A stretch of 64,000 nucleotides of DNA. It comes from Natrinema hispanicum. Its GTDB lineage: Archaea > Halobacteriota > Halobacteria > Halobacteriales > Natrialbaceae. Below the pieces are notes generated by a model. The model did no database searches, had not been told where the DNA came from, and saw nothing but the letters and a program-made list of their open reading frames with translations. The DNA lies in contig NZ_SHMP01000003.1 in the NCBI RefSeq assembly GCF_004217335.1, positions 682,001-746,000 on the forward strand. Reading direction: 5' to 3'. A program made the position numbers and the translations under genes. Shown here one piece after another: positions 1 to 8,973 of the stretch; position 1 is the first letter of the stretch, and every line of letters starts with the position of its first letter.

Positions 1-150
1 CGATCCTCGGGCTGATGCATGTCACGACAGCAGTCATTTGTGTAGGTGTCCTGACCGACCGCAGTGCTGGCCTGTGAGCTGAAACAGCGCACGCAGGAAC
101 ACACAGTAGCCCCGAAGCAGCCTCGATCGACGGAGTCCGAAAGACGATAC

Positions 151-156
151 TTTAAA
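151..156 (+). promoter_or_regulatory. TATA box of hel308
   Basis: TTTAAA begins 31 bp before the hel308 ATG at 182. That is the usual haloarchaeal distance for a leaderless transcript. No Shine-Dalgarno sequence is seen before the start, which agrees with leaderless translation. Confidence 0.6.
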
Positions 157-181
157 CCGCAAACGGGGCCAAGGACGGACA

Positions 182-2536
182 ATGAATCTCGAGGAGCTGT
201 CGGGGCTCCCACCCGGTGCCATCGATCACTTCAAGCGCGAGGGCATCGAGGAGCTCTACCCGCCACAAGCTAAGGCGGTCGAGGCCGGCGCGACCGAGGG
301 CGAAAACCTCGTCGCGGCCGTCCCCACCGCCAGCGGGAAGACGATGATCGCCGCCCTCGCGATGCTCTCGGCGATCGAACGCGGCGGCAAAGCACTGTAC
401 ATCGTTCCGCTGCGAGCGCTCGCCAGCGAGAAACGGGCCGAGTTCGAGGCCTACGAGGAGTTCGGCGTGACCGTCGGCGTCACGACGGGCAACTACGAGT
501 CGACCAGCGACTGGCTCGCGACGAAAGACATCGTCGTTGCCACCAGCGAGAAAGTCGACTCGCTCGTTCGAAACGGCGCAGACTGGCTCTCCGATCTCAC
601 CTGTGTCGTGTCCGACGAGGTCCACCTGATCGACGACCGCAACCGGGGACCGACGCTCGAGGTGACGCTAGCGAAACTCCGCCAGCTCAACCCTGGGCTG
701 CAGACCGTCGCGCTCTCGGCGACGGTCGGCAACGCCGACGAAATCGCCGATTGGCTCGACGCCGCACTCGTGGATACCGACTGGCGGCCGATCGACCTCC
801 AGATGGGCGTCCACTACGGGAACGCGTTGAACTTCGACGACGGCTCGACACGCGAGGTACCCGTCGAGGGCACCGAAAAGCAGGAGGCCGCGCTCGTCCG
901 CGACATTTTACAGGAAGATGGGTCCTCGCTCGTGTTCGTCAACTCCCGGCGGAACGCAGAAGCGGCTGCAAAACGGTTAGGCGGCGTCTCGAGGACCGAA
1001 CTGACCGCTGAGGAAGAAGCGACGCTCGCCGAGTTAGCCGACGATATCCGCGACGACAGCGACACCGAGACGAGCAAGGACTTAGCCGACTGCGTCGAAC
1101 GGGGCGCGGCGTTTCACCACGCTGGCCTCTCGAGCACTCAGCGGAGCCTCGTCGAGGATGCCTTCCGTGACCGCCTGTTGAAAGTAATCTCGGCGACACC
1201 GACGCTTGCCGCCGGCGTCAACACGCCTGCCCGCCGCGTGATCGTCCGTGACTGGCGACGCTTCGACCCCAGCGCCGGTGGAATGGCACCACTGGATGTC
1301 CTCGAGGTCCACCAGATGATGGGACGGGCTGGCCGACCGGGGCTCGACCCCTACGGTGAGGCCGTCCTGCTAGCCAAGAACCACGACGAGAGCCGGGAGC
1401 TGTTCGACCGCTATATCTGGGCCGATCCCGAGCCAGTGCGCTCGAAACTGGCGGCCGAACCTGCCCTGCGGACCCACGTGCTCGCGACTATCGCTTCTGG
1501 CTTTGCCCGCACCCGCGAGGGCCTGCTCGAGTTCCTCGAGGCTACGCTCTACGCGAGCCAGTCGACCGAAGCCGGCCGTCTCGAAACGGTGACCGACACG
1601 GTCTTGCAGTATCTCGAGTCGAACGACTTCATCGAGCGCGACAGTGACGGCGGTGACGGGAACGAAGACGACGGCAGCGCGTTCACCGCTGCTGCCGACC
1701 TCGCCGACAACGGCGAGGAGACGCTCGCGGCGACCAGCCTCGGGCATACCGTCTCGCGGCTCTACCTCGATCCGATGAGCGCTGCCGAAATCGTCCACGG
1801 ATTGGAGCGTGCGGACGACCGGCCGACCGCGCTCGGCCTCTACCAGCTCGTCTCGCGCACGCCCGATATGTACGAACTCTACCTGCGCTCGGGCGAGGAC
1901 GAGAAATTCGGCGAGCTCTTCTACGAGCGCGAGCCAGAACTGCTGGGCGATACGCCAAGCGAGTTCGAGGAGGAGCGCTTCGAAGACTGGCTGGCCGCGC
2001 TCAAGACTGGCAAGCTACTCGAGGACTGGGCCGACGAAACGGACGAAGAACGACTGACCGATCGGTATAAGATCGGACCGGGCGATCTGCGTGGCAAAGT
2101 CGACACCGCCGAGTGGCTGCTGGGCGCGGCCGAGTCGCTGGCCGCCGAGATCGACAGCGAGTGGACCGTCGCGGTCCGCGAAGCCCGCGCCCGTGTCGAA
2201 CACGGCGTCGGCGAGGAACTGCTGGAACTCGTCTCGGTCGGCGGTGTGGGCCGCAAGCGCGCTCGCCGGCTCTACGAGGCAGGAATCGAGGAGCCTGCAG
2301 ACCTGCGAACGGCCGACAAAAGCGTCGTGCTCGGCGCGCTTAAAGGAAAGAAAACGGCCGAGAACATCCTCGAGAACGCCGGCCGCGAGGATCCCTCGAT
2401 GGACGGCGTCGAGCCGGACTCAGCAGGGTCGGGCGACGGCGGCATGACAGCTCCCTCGAGCGGTGGTGACGGGACCGACGACGCGACAGCAACAAACGGA
2501 GCAGACGACAGTCAGTCGAGCCTGGGTGATTTCTAA
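182..2536 (+). CDS. hel308: ATP-dependent DNA helicase Hel308
   Basis: A 784-residue superfamily 2 3'-5' DNA helicase of the Hel308/HelQ family, which acts at stalled replication forks and in recombination. Walker A (PTASGKT) is at about residues 48-54 and the DEVH box at 145-148. The motif VI region reads [11 protein letters not shown] helix-hairpin-helix-like segment ([17 protein letters not shown]) lies near residue 680, and the last ~45 residues are a Gly/Asp/Ser-rich, probably disordered tail. The start is supported by a TATA box 31 bp upstream. The stop codon overlaps the next gene by one base (TAATG), so the two are probably translationally coupled. Confidence 0.95.
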   Translation: MNLEELSGLPPGAIDHFKREGIEELYPPQAKAVEAGATEGENLVAAVPTASGKTMIAALAMLSAIERGGKALYIVPLRALASEKRAEFEAYEEFGVTVGVTTGNYESTSDWLATKDIVVATSEKVDSLVRNGADWLSDLTCVVSDEVHLIDDRNRGPTLEVTLAKLRQLNPGLQTVALSATVGNADEIADWLDAALVDTDWRPIDLQMGVHYGNALNFDDGSTREVPVEGTEKQEAALVRDILQEDGSSLVFVNSRRNAEAAAKRLGGVSRTELTAEEEATLAELADDIRDDSDTETSKDLADCVERGAAFHHAGLSSTQRSLVEDAFRDRLLKVISATPTLAAGVNTPARRVIVRDWRRFDPSAGGMAPLDVLEVHQMMGRAGRPGLDPYGEAVLLAKNHDESRELFDRYIWADPEPVRSKLAAEPALRTHVLATIASGFARTREGLLEFLEATLYASQSTEAGRLETVTDTVLQYLESNDFIERDSDGGDGNEDDGSAFTAAADLADNGEETLAATSLGHTVSRLYLDPMSAAEIVHGLERADDRPTALGLYQLVSRTPDMYELYLRSGEDEKFGELFYEREPELLGDTPSEFEEERFEDWLAALKTGKLLEDWADETDEERLTDRYKIGPGDLRGKVDTAEWLLGAAESLAAEIDSEWTVAVREARARVEHGVGEELLELVSVGGVGRKRARRLYEAGIEEPADLRTADKSVVLGALKGKKTAENILENAGREDPSMDGVEPDSAGSGDGGMTAPSSGGDGTDDATATNGADDSQSSLGDF

Positions 2537-3042
2537 TGCAACTCATCGAATGCCGACTCGAGATCGACGATATCGACTCGTTCGTCGCCGACCTCGGTGA
2601 CTTCGGCGACCGACACGGCGTGACGATCCAGGCGTTCGACGCCCGCTACGTCGCCGATCGCCGCCACCTCGAGCAAGCCGTCGAGTTCGCCGACCGCGCC
2701 ATCGATCGCGGTGAGAACGTCGCCCGTGACCGCGCCGTCGAAATCCTGCTGTACGCCGCCGGTCGCCGACAGATCGATCGTGCGCTCGCGATGGGCGTCG
2801 ACGACGGCGAGACCCAGGCAGTGGTGCTCGTCGACGGCGATTCAGACGAGGACGAGACGGCAGCGCTCGAGGCAGTCGAAACGCTGGCTGCGTTCGTCGA
2901 CCGCGAACCGACACTCGAGACGCAAGACGTCGAGACGCTGTGTGACTTTTTCGACGTTCCTGACGCCGAACGTGAGGCCACCGACGCACCGCTTTCGGCA
3001 CTGGTTCGCGAGCGGGTGGCACTGCTCGAGGTCGAAAAGTAG
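2536..3042 (+). CDS. cgi121: KEOPS complex subunit Cgi121
   Basis: A 168-residue protein resembling archaeal Cgi121, the KEOPS subunit that binds the Bud32 kinase and the tRNA 3' end during synthesis of t6A37. The N-terminal half keeps the family pattern FDARYVADRRHLEQAVEFA, followed by EILLYAAGRRQIDRAL. The C-terminal half is acidic. Linkage to hel308 with a one-base overlap is familiar from haloarchaea and supports the call. The other KEOPS genes (kae1-bud32, pcc1) are not in the window, but tsaC, which supplies the threonylcarbamoyl-AMP substrate, is at 60.6 kb. Confidence 0.85.
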   Translation: MQLIECRLEIDDIDSFVADLGDFGDRHGVTIQAFDARYVADRRHLEQAVEFADRAIDRGENVARDRAVEILLYAAGRRQIDRALAMGVDDGETQAVVLVDGDSDEDETAALEAVETLAAFVDREPTLETQDVETLCDFFDVPDAEREATDAPLSALVRERVALLEVEK

Positions 3043-3116
3043 TCGCAGCGACGACCGGGTCAGAACACGACGAAGGTGGTCGATCCCGGTGTCGCTCCGG
3101 CTCCACCGCCGTCCCA

Positions 3117-3893
3117 TCAGTCGTCTGCGCTTCGCTCGAGCCGACCCTCTCGGGCCTCTCGAAGGCCATCACAGATGCCACCCTGACTCGACATGTTGAC
3201 CTGTGCGAGCCGACCGCGTCGGTGAACGAGGTCGAACGAGTCGGGATCTATCGGTTCGCCCTCTGGCGTTCGAAACAGATAGTCGTCCGGGGCCGAGACG
3301 AGGTCGGTTTCGCGGGCCTTCTCGAGGTAGCGCTCGAGCGGTGCGTTCGGAACGGCGACGGCAAACGAGCGGTCGCGGACGTAGACGGCAGCGGATTCGG
3401 CCCCGTCAGTCAGCTCGAGATTGCGCAGTCGAACGTCGACGATTGCCTCAGCGTCGAGTCCGGCCTCGAGCAGCGCCTCGACCGCGTCGTACTGGCGAGC
3501 AACGCGGGCCTTGTCATCGAGTTCGGCACGGACTGCCGCGACGTCGCCGTCGGCGTCCGGAAACGCCTCGGCGAACGAGAGGTTCTCGTTGACGCCGCGG
3601 TTGATCTCCGTCTCGTGCATGTGCTCGTGGAGCGTGATCCGGGCCTCCTCGACTGCCGGCAACGACTCGATCTCGTCGCGGGCGTCGACGGCCATCATCC
3701 ACGCGAAGGCCGGCGAGCACCACGCGGTCGGGAGCGTGAGGTCGACACTGACGTAGCCACCGTCGATCTCGATCGCGTCGATATACTCGAGTGCGACGAT
3801 CGAACGGTCGAGTTCCGGATCGGTGACTCGGTCGAGTCGGTCGCGGACAGCCGCTCGCGTCGGAGCGGGGTCGTCGGATGGCTGCGTGCTCAT
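3117..3893 (-). CDS. DUF59/MIP18-family iron-sulfur assembly-like protein
   Basis: A 258-residue protein whose first ~95 residues look like a DUF59 (MIP18/PaaD-like) domain, with the segments RDRLDRVTDPELDRSIVAL and LTLPTAWCSPAF. The single Cys in the second is the usual ligand candidate. The C-terminal ~160 residues are not recognised. The ATG at 3891-3893 is chosen because it overlaps the stop of the upstream amidohydrolase (TGATG), giving a two-gene operon. In actinobacterial propane monooxygenase clusters a DUF59 protein sits between an amidohydrolase of this type and an alcohol dehydrogenase, probably helping metal-cofactor assembly. That role is inferred here. Confidence 0.75.
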   Translation of the reverse strand: MSTQPSDDPAPTRAAVRDRLDRVTDPELDRSIVALEYIDAIEIDGGYVSVDLTLPTAWCSPAFAWMMAVDARDEIESLPAVEEARITLHEHMHETEINRGVNENLSFAEAFPDADGDVAAVRAELDDKARVARQYDAVEALLEAGLDAEAIVDVRLRNLELTDGAESAAVYVRDRSFAVAVPNAPLERYLEKARETDLVSAPDDYLFRTPEGEPIDPDSFDLVHRRGRLAQVNMSSQGGICDGLREAREGRLERSADD

Positions 3894-4987
3894 CAGTCGT
3901 CCGCGGGTGCGGGTTCCTCGCCTGCGTAGTGGTCCTCGAGGTCGAACTGCTGGCTGATCTCGTCGTCTTCGAACGCCTGGCGTTTCGCCTCGATGTCGAT
4001 ATCGTAGAGTTCGGCGGCGTTTCCGCCCATCACCTTCTTTTTCGTCTCGAGGTCCCACTCGACGCCGTACTCCATGCGGTGTTCCTGGGTGAGTTCGGCT
4101 TCCATCACCTCCTCGACGAGCCAATCGGGGTTCCACAGCGCGTAGTCCGAGCCAAAGAGGATGCGATCCTCGCCGAGCCACCACAGCAGTTCGGACATGA
4201 TCTCAGAGAACTTGCCCGGTCGGTTCTGTGCGAACGGCGCGGCGACGGCCAGGCCGCCGTAGACGTTCGTCTCCTGGGCGGCGATCCAGCAGAAGTCGTC
4301 CAGCCGGGGTAAGCCGACGTGTTCGACGATGAAGTTGAGTTCCGGGAACGACGAGGCTGCGTCGTCGACGTCTTTCACGTCGAAGGCGTCGCGATTGAGC
4401 GGCCGAATCGTCGGTCCCTTGTGGGGATGGATGTTTTCGATACCGAGGTCGGCACACTTCTGTAAAAACTCGAAAGCTTCCTCGTCGTCGAGTCGCCAGC
4501 CCTTCGAGTCGCCGCGCCACTCGGCGGTGTAGAGCTTGACGCCGGGGATATCGTAGTTCTCGTGGAGTTCCTCGAGGTACTCGAGGCCCTCCTCGCCGTC
4601 GCGGGGGTCGAAGGTACCGTTTAAAACGAACCGTTCGGGATGTTCGGTCGCGAGTTCGGCGTTCTGCTCGGTGGTGTTGAACCCCTCGTCGTAAAAGTCG
4701 GTAAGGTACGTCGGCTGGAAAATCGCCATGTCGGCGGCGGCGTTGCCGAACAGGTCCTCGACCATCCGGTCAGCGCCGTACTTGCGATACTCGTCTATAT
4801 CCCACTCGCGCTCCTCGGGCGTGAACGTCGTGTGATAGTCGTAGAAACACTGGATGAACTCTTCCCCTCCCTGGTGTTTGATATTCTCTTCCGTCGCGTC
4901 CCACAGGTGTACGTGGCCGTCGATGACGAAGATCTCCTCTCCGTTGTGCTGATACATCGCACCATGCACATCGGTACCACTACCCAT
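3893..4987 (-). CDS. Amidohydrolase-family metal-dependent hydrolase (propane monooxygenase-cluster type)
   Basis: A 364-residue TIM-barrel amidohydrolase of the amidohydrolase-2 family. Visible motifs are the HxH metal site in VIDGHVHLWDA near the N-terminus, NIHPHKGPTIRP mid-protein, NFIVEHVGLPRLDDFCW, and the C-terminal metal Asp in RILFGSDYALW. The sequence closely resembles, from memory, the amidohydrolase encoded beside prmABCD/mimABCD in Rhodococcus and Mycobacterium, whose substrate is not known to me. The start could be ten codons downstream, at MYQHNGEE (4957), which matches the usual N-terminus of the family better. It is transcribed with the DUF59 gene and divergently from the alcohol dehydrogenase across 156 bp. 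Confidence 0.85.
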   Translation of the reverse strand: MGSGTDVHGAMYQHNGEEIFVIDGHVHLWDATEENIKHQGGEEFIQCFYDYHTTFTPEEREWDIDEYRKYGADRMVEDLFGNAAADMAIFQPTYLTDFYDEGFNTTEQNAELATEHPERFVLNGTFDPRDGEEGLEYLEELHENYDIPGVKLYTAEWRGDSKGWRLDDEEAFEFLQKCADLGIENIHPHKGPTIRPLNRDAFDVKDVDDAASSFPELNFIVEHVGLPRLDDFCWIAAQETNVYGGLAVAAPFAQNRPGKFSEIMSELLWWLGEDRILFGSDYALWNPDWLVEEVMEAELTQEHRMEYGVEWDLETKKKVMGGNAAELYDIDIEAKRQAFEDDEISQQFDLEDHYAGEEPAPADD

Positions 4988-5143
4988 TACTCTTTTTCAG
5001 GAAGAGATGAATGCGACACTTGGATCGATTTTTGCGGCCAAAATTAGCGGCTGTAGGTAGTAGTATCAAATCCAAAACACTCACGCGACACGAGGTGCGA
5101 GGGGAACGTTATCACGGATGACGATAAACTGTGTGTCAGTCCC

Positions 5144-6187
5144 ATGCAAGCAGCCAGACTCCACGGATACACCGACGACATGAGCGACGCGCTCTCGGTC
5201 GACGAGATCGACCGGCCGGATATCGAACAGTCCGACGGCGTGTTGATCGAGGTCGAGGGCGCGGGCTGGTGTCAGACAGACAACCACATCATCGAGGGAA
5301 TGTGGGACGAATACGCTCCGCAGGACCTGCCGATGACGCTGGGTCACGAAAACGCGGGGATCGTCGCCGAAACCGGCGACGAGGTAACGCTGGTCGAAGA
5401 AGGCGATCCGGTGATCTGCCATCCTGTCCAGACCTGTGGCATCTGTCGGCCCTGTCGGCTCGGTGAGGACATGTACTGCAAAAATAGCGCGTTCAACGGC
5501 CTCACGACTAACGGGGGCTTCGCCGAGTACCTCCTGACCAACGAGCGCGCCGTGATTCCGCTGCCAGACGGCGTCGATCCGACCGACATCGCCCCACACG
5601 CCGACGCGGGGATTACGGCCTACCACGCCGTCAAGAAGGCTGTCGACGAACTGAATCCCGGCGACACCAGCGTCGTCATCGGTGTCGGCGGCCTCGGCCA
5701 CATCGGGGTGCAGTGTCTCGAGGCGATGAGCGCCGCGGACATCGTCGCCGTCGATATCAAAGACGAGGCACTCGAGCTCGCAGACGAGATAGGCGCACAC
5801 CACACGGTCAACGCTGCCGACGAGGACCTCCCGGACATCATCGCCGATCTGACCGACGACGATGGAGCCCAGCAGGTGATCGACTTCGTCGGCGGCGACG
5901 AGACGACGGGACTGGCACCCGAGATCGTCGCCGCCGGGGGCGACCACCACATCGTCGGCTACGGCGGCCACATCCACGAACCCAGTCAGGCACTGGTCAA
6001 CGGCGAGTTCGCCTACCGGGGGACACTGGTCGGCAAGTACGCCGAACTCCAGGAACTCGTCGCACTCGTCGATCGCGGCGACGTCGAACTGCGTACCGAG
6101 CGCCACGACTTAGGCGAGATCAACACGGTCGCCGAACGGCTCGAGCACAACGAAATCGAAGGCCGAGCGGTCATCCTCCCACCCTGA
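5144..6187 (+). CDS. Zinc-dependent NAD(P) alcohol dehydrogenase
   Basis: A 347-residue medium-chain dehydrogenase. The catalytic zinc region reads GAGWCQTDNHIIEG and LGHENAGIV. Four structural-zinc cysteines lie in TCGICRPCRLGEDMYC. The Rossmann motif is VIGVGGLGHIGVQC. Length is normal for the family. It lies divergent from the amidohydrolase/DUF59 pair, and the same three families are clustered in bacterial propane monooxygenase operons, where the dehydrogenase oxidises the alcohol product. A TATA-like GATAAAC lies about 20 bp before the ATG. The alcohol substrate cannot be read from the sequence. Confidence 0.9.
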   Translation: MQAARLHGYTDDMSDALSVDEIDRPDIEQSDGVLIEVEGAGWCQTDNHIIEGMWDEYAPQDLPMTLGHENAGIVAETGDEVTLVEEGDPVICHPVQTCGICRPCRLGEDMYCKNSAFNGLTTNGGFAEYLLTNERAVIPLPDGVDPTDIAPHADAGITAYHAVKKAVDELNPGDTSVVIGVGGLGHIGVQCLEAMSAADIVAVDIKDEALELADEIGAHHTVNAADEDLPDIIADLTDDDGAQQVIDFVGGDETTGLAPEIVAAGGDHHIVGYGGHIHEPSQALVNGEFAYRGTLVGKYAELQELVALVDRGDVELRTERHDLGEINTVAERLEHNEIEGRAVILPP

Positions 6188-6283
6188 GTCAGCCGGCAGG
6201 CGCGACGCCGACGGCTCATCCCAAGACGGCAGCCGATCGCCGACTGGCACTACACTCTTGCCGGGGCACGTGATACGGCCCCC

Positions 6284-7630
6284 ATGGCAACGCTCGAGGA
6301 TCCCATCGAGATCGGCGGTATGACGGTCCCCAACCGGCTCTATCGCGCACCCTTACTCGAGTGTGCGGGCAACGGTCCCGACGCGGTCGAGGCGCTGATC
6401 GACGACCTCGAACCGGCCGCCGAGTCGGGTGTCGGGCTCATCTGCCAGGGCGCGACGATCGTCCGCGGCGAGGGCGGCTGTGCCGCGCCGGGGATGACCC
6501 GCGTTCACGATCCCGACTTCGTCGCCCGGCTCTCCCGGCTGACTGACCGGATTCACGACCACGGAAGCCGGATTTTCATTCAGCTCGAGCACGGGGGCCT
6601 GCGGAGTATGGAGACCTGGCACGCCGAGTACCGAACGGAGCATCCGGACCTCGAGCAGCTCGCGGTGTCGGAACCGCCGTGGCAGTTACGACTGCTAGAC
6701 CGGATTGGATTTCTCGAGTACGATCCATACGTTCTCTCGACGGCAGAGGTGTACGACCTCGCCGCCGACTTTGGCCGCGCGGCGGCGCGCGCCGTCGACG
6801 CGGGCTACGACGGGATTCACCTCGCCGGGGCCAACATGGGGATCGTCCAGCAGTTCCTGTCGCCGTTTTACAACCGGCGCGATGACGAGTTCGGCGGCTC
6901 ACCCGAGGCTCGCCTCGCGTTCCTCGCGATCGTCCACGACGAGATCCGCGAGCGGGCGGGCGACGTGCCGCTGGTGACCAAGGTCCCCGCCGAGACGCCC
7001 GCCCCGCCCGCGCCCATCGTTCAGCGGAAACTCTCGCTCGCGGATGGGATCGAAATCGCTCGCCGACTCGAGCGGATCGGCTACGACGCGGTCGTCCCCG
7101 TCCAGACATCGGTCACCTGGGACATGAGCATCGTTCGCGGAGCGTACCCCGAACGCGCGTGGGACAACGAGGCACTGCGCGAAGCGTACGACGCAGCCTT
7201 CGGCGGCGCGACTCGACGACGGCTCGTCGCGCTGGCAAATCGCGTCCAATCGCTCCAGTACGACTTCGAATCGGCGTGGAACGAGGACTTCTGCCGGCAG
7301 GTCCGCGATCAGGTGTCGATCCCTGTCCTTGCAGAGGGCGGGATTCGCGAGCGAGCAGAGATGGATCGGCTGCTCGGCTCGAACGGGGACGAACCCCCCG
7401 CGTGTGACATGGTCGGGATGGCCCGCCCGTTCTACGCCGAACCGCGGCTGGGTGCGCGGTTGCTCGAGGCCAAACTGGACGGCGACGAGCCGCGTGTCGT
7501 CTGCGAGAGTTGTAACAACTGTACGGTGCCCCAGGTGACGGGCGCACCGGGTATCTGTCGGACGCCCGGTGTGCTGCGAAAACGGGGCGAACTCGAGCGA
7601 GCGGGAGCCTACGAGCGGTCCGACCGGTAG
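6284..7630 (+). CDS. Old-yellow-enzyme family FMN oxidoreductase with a C-terminal 4Fe-4S motif
   Basis: A 448-residue NADH:flavin oxidoreductase/OYE-like protein. The TIM-barrel signature GIVQQFLSPFYNRRDDEFGG is present, as are the N-terminal VPNRLYRAPL and the late FMN-phosphate region. At residues ~407-425 it has CX2CX2CX11C, the cysteine spacing that binds 4Fe-4S in trimethylamine dehydrogenase and 2,4-dienoyl-CoA reductase. Those enzymes continue for ~250 residues with an FAD/NAD domain, whereas this one stops 23 residues after the last Cys. It follows the alcohol dehydrogenase by 96 bp on the same strand and may share its pathway. The substrate is unknown. Confidence 0.85.
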   Translation: MATLEDPIEIGGMTVPNRLYRAPLLECAGNGPDAVEALIDDLEPAAESGVGLICQGATIVRGEGGCAAPGMTRVHDPDFVARLSRLTDRIHDHGSRIFIQLEHGGLRSMETWHAEYRTEHPDLEQLAVSEPPWQLRLLDRIGFLEYDPYVLSTAEVYDLAADFGRAAARAVDAGYDGIHLAGANMGIVQQFLSPFYNRRDDEFGGSPEARLAFLAIVHDEIRERAGDVPLVTKVPAETPAPPAPIVQRKLSLADGIEIARRLERIGYDAVVPVQTSVTWDMSIVRGAYPERAWDNEALREAYDAAFGGATRRRLVALANRVQSLQYDFESAWNEDFCRQVRDQVSIPVLAEGGIRERAEMDRLLGSNGDEPPACDMVGMARPFYAEPRLGARLLEAKLDGDEPRVVCESCNNCTVPQVTGAPGICRTPGVLRKRGELERAGAYERSDR

Positions 7631-7637
7631 CCACTGA

Positions 7638-8037
7638 GGGCGTTACGGTGGTGCTCGTCAGTTCCTCGAGCGGTCCCTCGACGGTGTACGTGGGCGCATC
7701 GACTCTGAATCGCGAGGCGGTCGCGCGATCTGCCGACACGTTCGCGCCCTCGATCGATCACGGTCGATCCACGCCCCCGAATCCGTCGTCCAGCGCATAG
7801 ACCTCCTCGTAGCCGTTTTCGATCAGCTTTGCAGCGCGCAACCGGACAGGGGGGAGGGTGTGGACAGCCACAGTACGTGACGATTCGCTCGCTTCTGGGC
7901 CAGTCAGCGACCGGATCGTCGTCGGGCGTGTACGGCGGCGAAGTACTCAGGACCGCACCGGCAATGTGAGCTTTCTCGTACTTCGAGAAGCCGCGGGCGT
8001 CGGCGATCCCGCCGGCAGCGAGGAGGGTCCGTCGGTT
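7638..8037 (-). pseudogene. Remnant of a haloarchaeal exported rhodanese-like protein
   Basis: On the minus strand three fragments of one protein family appear in order. First is a twin-arginine-like start NRRTLLAAGG (~8037-8008). It is fused directly to a rhodanese core (ADARGFSKYEKAHIAGAV ... DDPVADWP ... IVTYCGCPH), with Cys in the active-loop position. After a frameshift in a run of six C (about 7850) come RAAKLIENGYEEVYALDDGF and a stop at 7758-7760. A further fragment, FRVDAPTYTVEGPLEELT, resembling the C-terminus of the same family, lies at 7638-7709. Internal deletions plus the frameshift make a functional product unlikely. No long open frame covers the interval. Confidence 0.7.
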
Positions 8038-8099
8038 CTACCGGCCCCCTACCGGCGGCGATGAGATATGATTTCTGGTGGCTCGCATAATACCGGCTG

Positions 8100-8120
8100 A
8101 CCCCTTCGTTTCGACTGGAG
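8100..8120 (-). other. Isolated ORB-like sequence
   Basis: ACCCCTTCGTTTCGACTGGAG matches the core of the origin recognition box at 35555-35575 in 20 of 21 positions, but it lacks the long C/G run. It lies 50 bp beyond the 3' end of tRNA-Gln, far from the origin. It could be a decayed or secondary Orc1 site, or chance. Confidence 0.4.
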
Positions 8121-8170
8121 ATCGACGGCAGGGGCTACGAAGGTGCTCGAGTCGAAAGAACGGAAAGAGT

Positions 8171-8242
8171 AGTCCCCACAGGATTCGAACCTGTGTCGAA
8201 GCCCCCAGAAGGCTTCAGGATTGGCCACTACCCCAGGGGACT
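8171..8242 (-). tRNA. tRNA-Gln (anticodon CUG)
   Basis: A 72-nt gene on the minus strand. The acceptor stem AGTCCCC pairs with GGGGACT. The T arm is ACAGG-TTCGAAT-CCTGT. The anticodon arm is AAGCC-TTCTGGG-GGCTT, with U33 followed by CTG, read as Gln(CUG). The D arm is GGGT...ATCC. The 3' CCA is not encoded. An HNH endonuclease gene ends 28 bp upstream of its 5' end. Confidence 0.92.
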
Positions 8243-8270
8243 GCGCTGCGATAGATCGTTGGCCGTGGCC

Positions 8271-8942
8271 CTATTTATGATTGTCGGGTTGGAGTCGCTC
8301 CGACCCGCAGTCGGGTGGATCGGCGTGTTCGAGTCGGTGACAATTCGCACAGAGGACAATACAGCGCTCGATCTCCTCGCGAATACTTGCCTTCGAGTGG
8401 CCATTGACGACCATGGTCGCGATGCTGTGTTCTTTCTCGTCTGGATGGTGAAAGTCGAGACACGGTGGTCTGGCTTCGTCACAGCGAGCACACTCGCAGT
8501 GTCGGTCCTTATACGCGTAGAGCCATCGCCGGATTTCCGCTCGGCGACGGTCCTTTCGCTCGATTCGTTTCTCCCGGTTCTTGTAGTACCATCGCTGTTG
8601 GCCTGTGAGGTCTTCCCACTCGAGGTCGTCAGGAATATCGACCCACTGCGGTTTCGGCTGGACAGGCTGGTCGCCCGTTGCACTGCGATCGAACGTTTCC
8701 AACCCCGCGCGTTCTTTCGCCGCATTCCAGCCGCCTAGTTGCTCCATAATCGTTGCAGAGGCGGGTCGCAATCCCAACTCCTCGTACTGCGCCTTCGTCG
8801 GCGATTCACCCAGTCGGTCGGCGGCCTCCCGAAGGGCCTCGAGACACTCCTCGTCCGTCGTCACACCACCGTTGACCGCGTTATCGTGTATAAACTCTCG
8901 CCCGATACTGGCGAATTCGACCACTCGAGCGCGAATCGACAT
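8271..8942 (-). CDS. HNH endonuclease with homing-endonuclease-associated repeat
   Basis: A 223-residue protein. Residues ~30-90 ([20 protein letters not shown] ... [16 protein letters not shown]) form the small DNA-binding repeat often attached to HNH homing enzymes. The C-terminal third is an HNH nuclease with zinc cysteines: HCECARC, then [12 protein letters not shown], then [13 protein letters not shown]. The ATG at 8940-8942 is preferred over an in-frame upstream start, because the upstream extension would run into purO, whose divergent start is 31 bp away. The gene lies beside tRNA-Gln. It could be a free-standing homing-type nuclease, a defence nuclease or a domesticated enzyme. Confidence 0.85.
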   Translation of the reverse strand: MSIRARVVEFASIGREFIHDNAVNGGVTTDEECLEALREAADRLGESPTKAQYEELGLRPASATIMEQLGGWNAAKERAGLETFDRSATGDQPVQPKPQWVDIPDDLEWEDLTGQQRWYYKNREKRIERKDRRRAEIRRWLYAYKDRHCECARCDEARPPCLDFHHPDEKEHSIATMVVNGHSKASIREEIERCIVLCANCHRLEHADPPDCGSERLQPDNHK

Positions 8943-8973
8943 TCCTTTTTCCCGCTCTCGCGCACCCCCGAGT

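Noticed and set aside
3894..4184. An N-terminal extension of the DUF59 gene into the amidohydrolase gene.
   Set aside because: The added residues are Arg/Gly-rich and overlap a conserved coding region; the ATG at 3893 overlaps the upstream stop as expected for coupled genes.
5030..5047. TTTTTGCGGCCAAAA between the amidohydrolase and alcohol dehydrogenase as an operator.
   Set aside because: The inverted repeat has only 5-bp arms (TTTTG/CAAAA) and is not placed at a clear TATA box.
7858..8064. A 68-codon plus frame between the OYE gene and tRNA-Gln.
   Set aside because: It is antisense to the rhodanese remnant, whose recognisable residues are on the minus strand.
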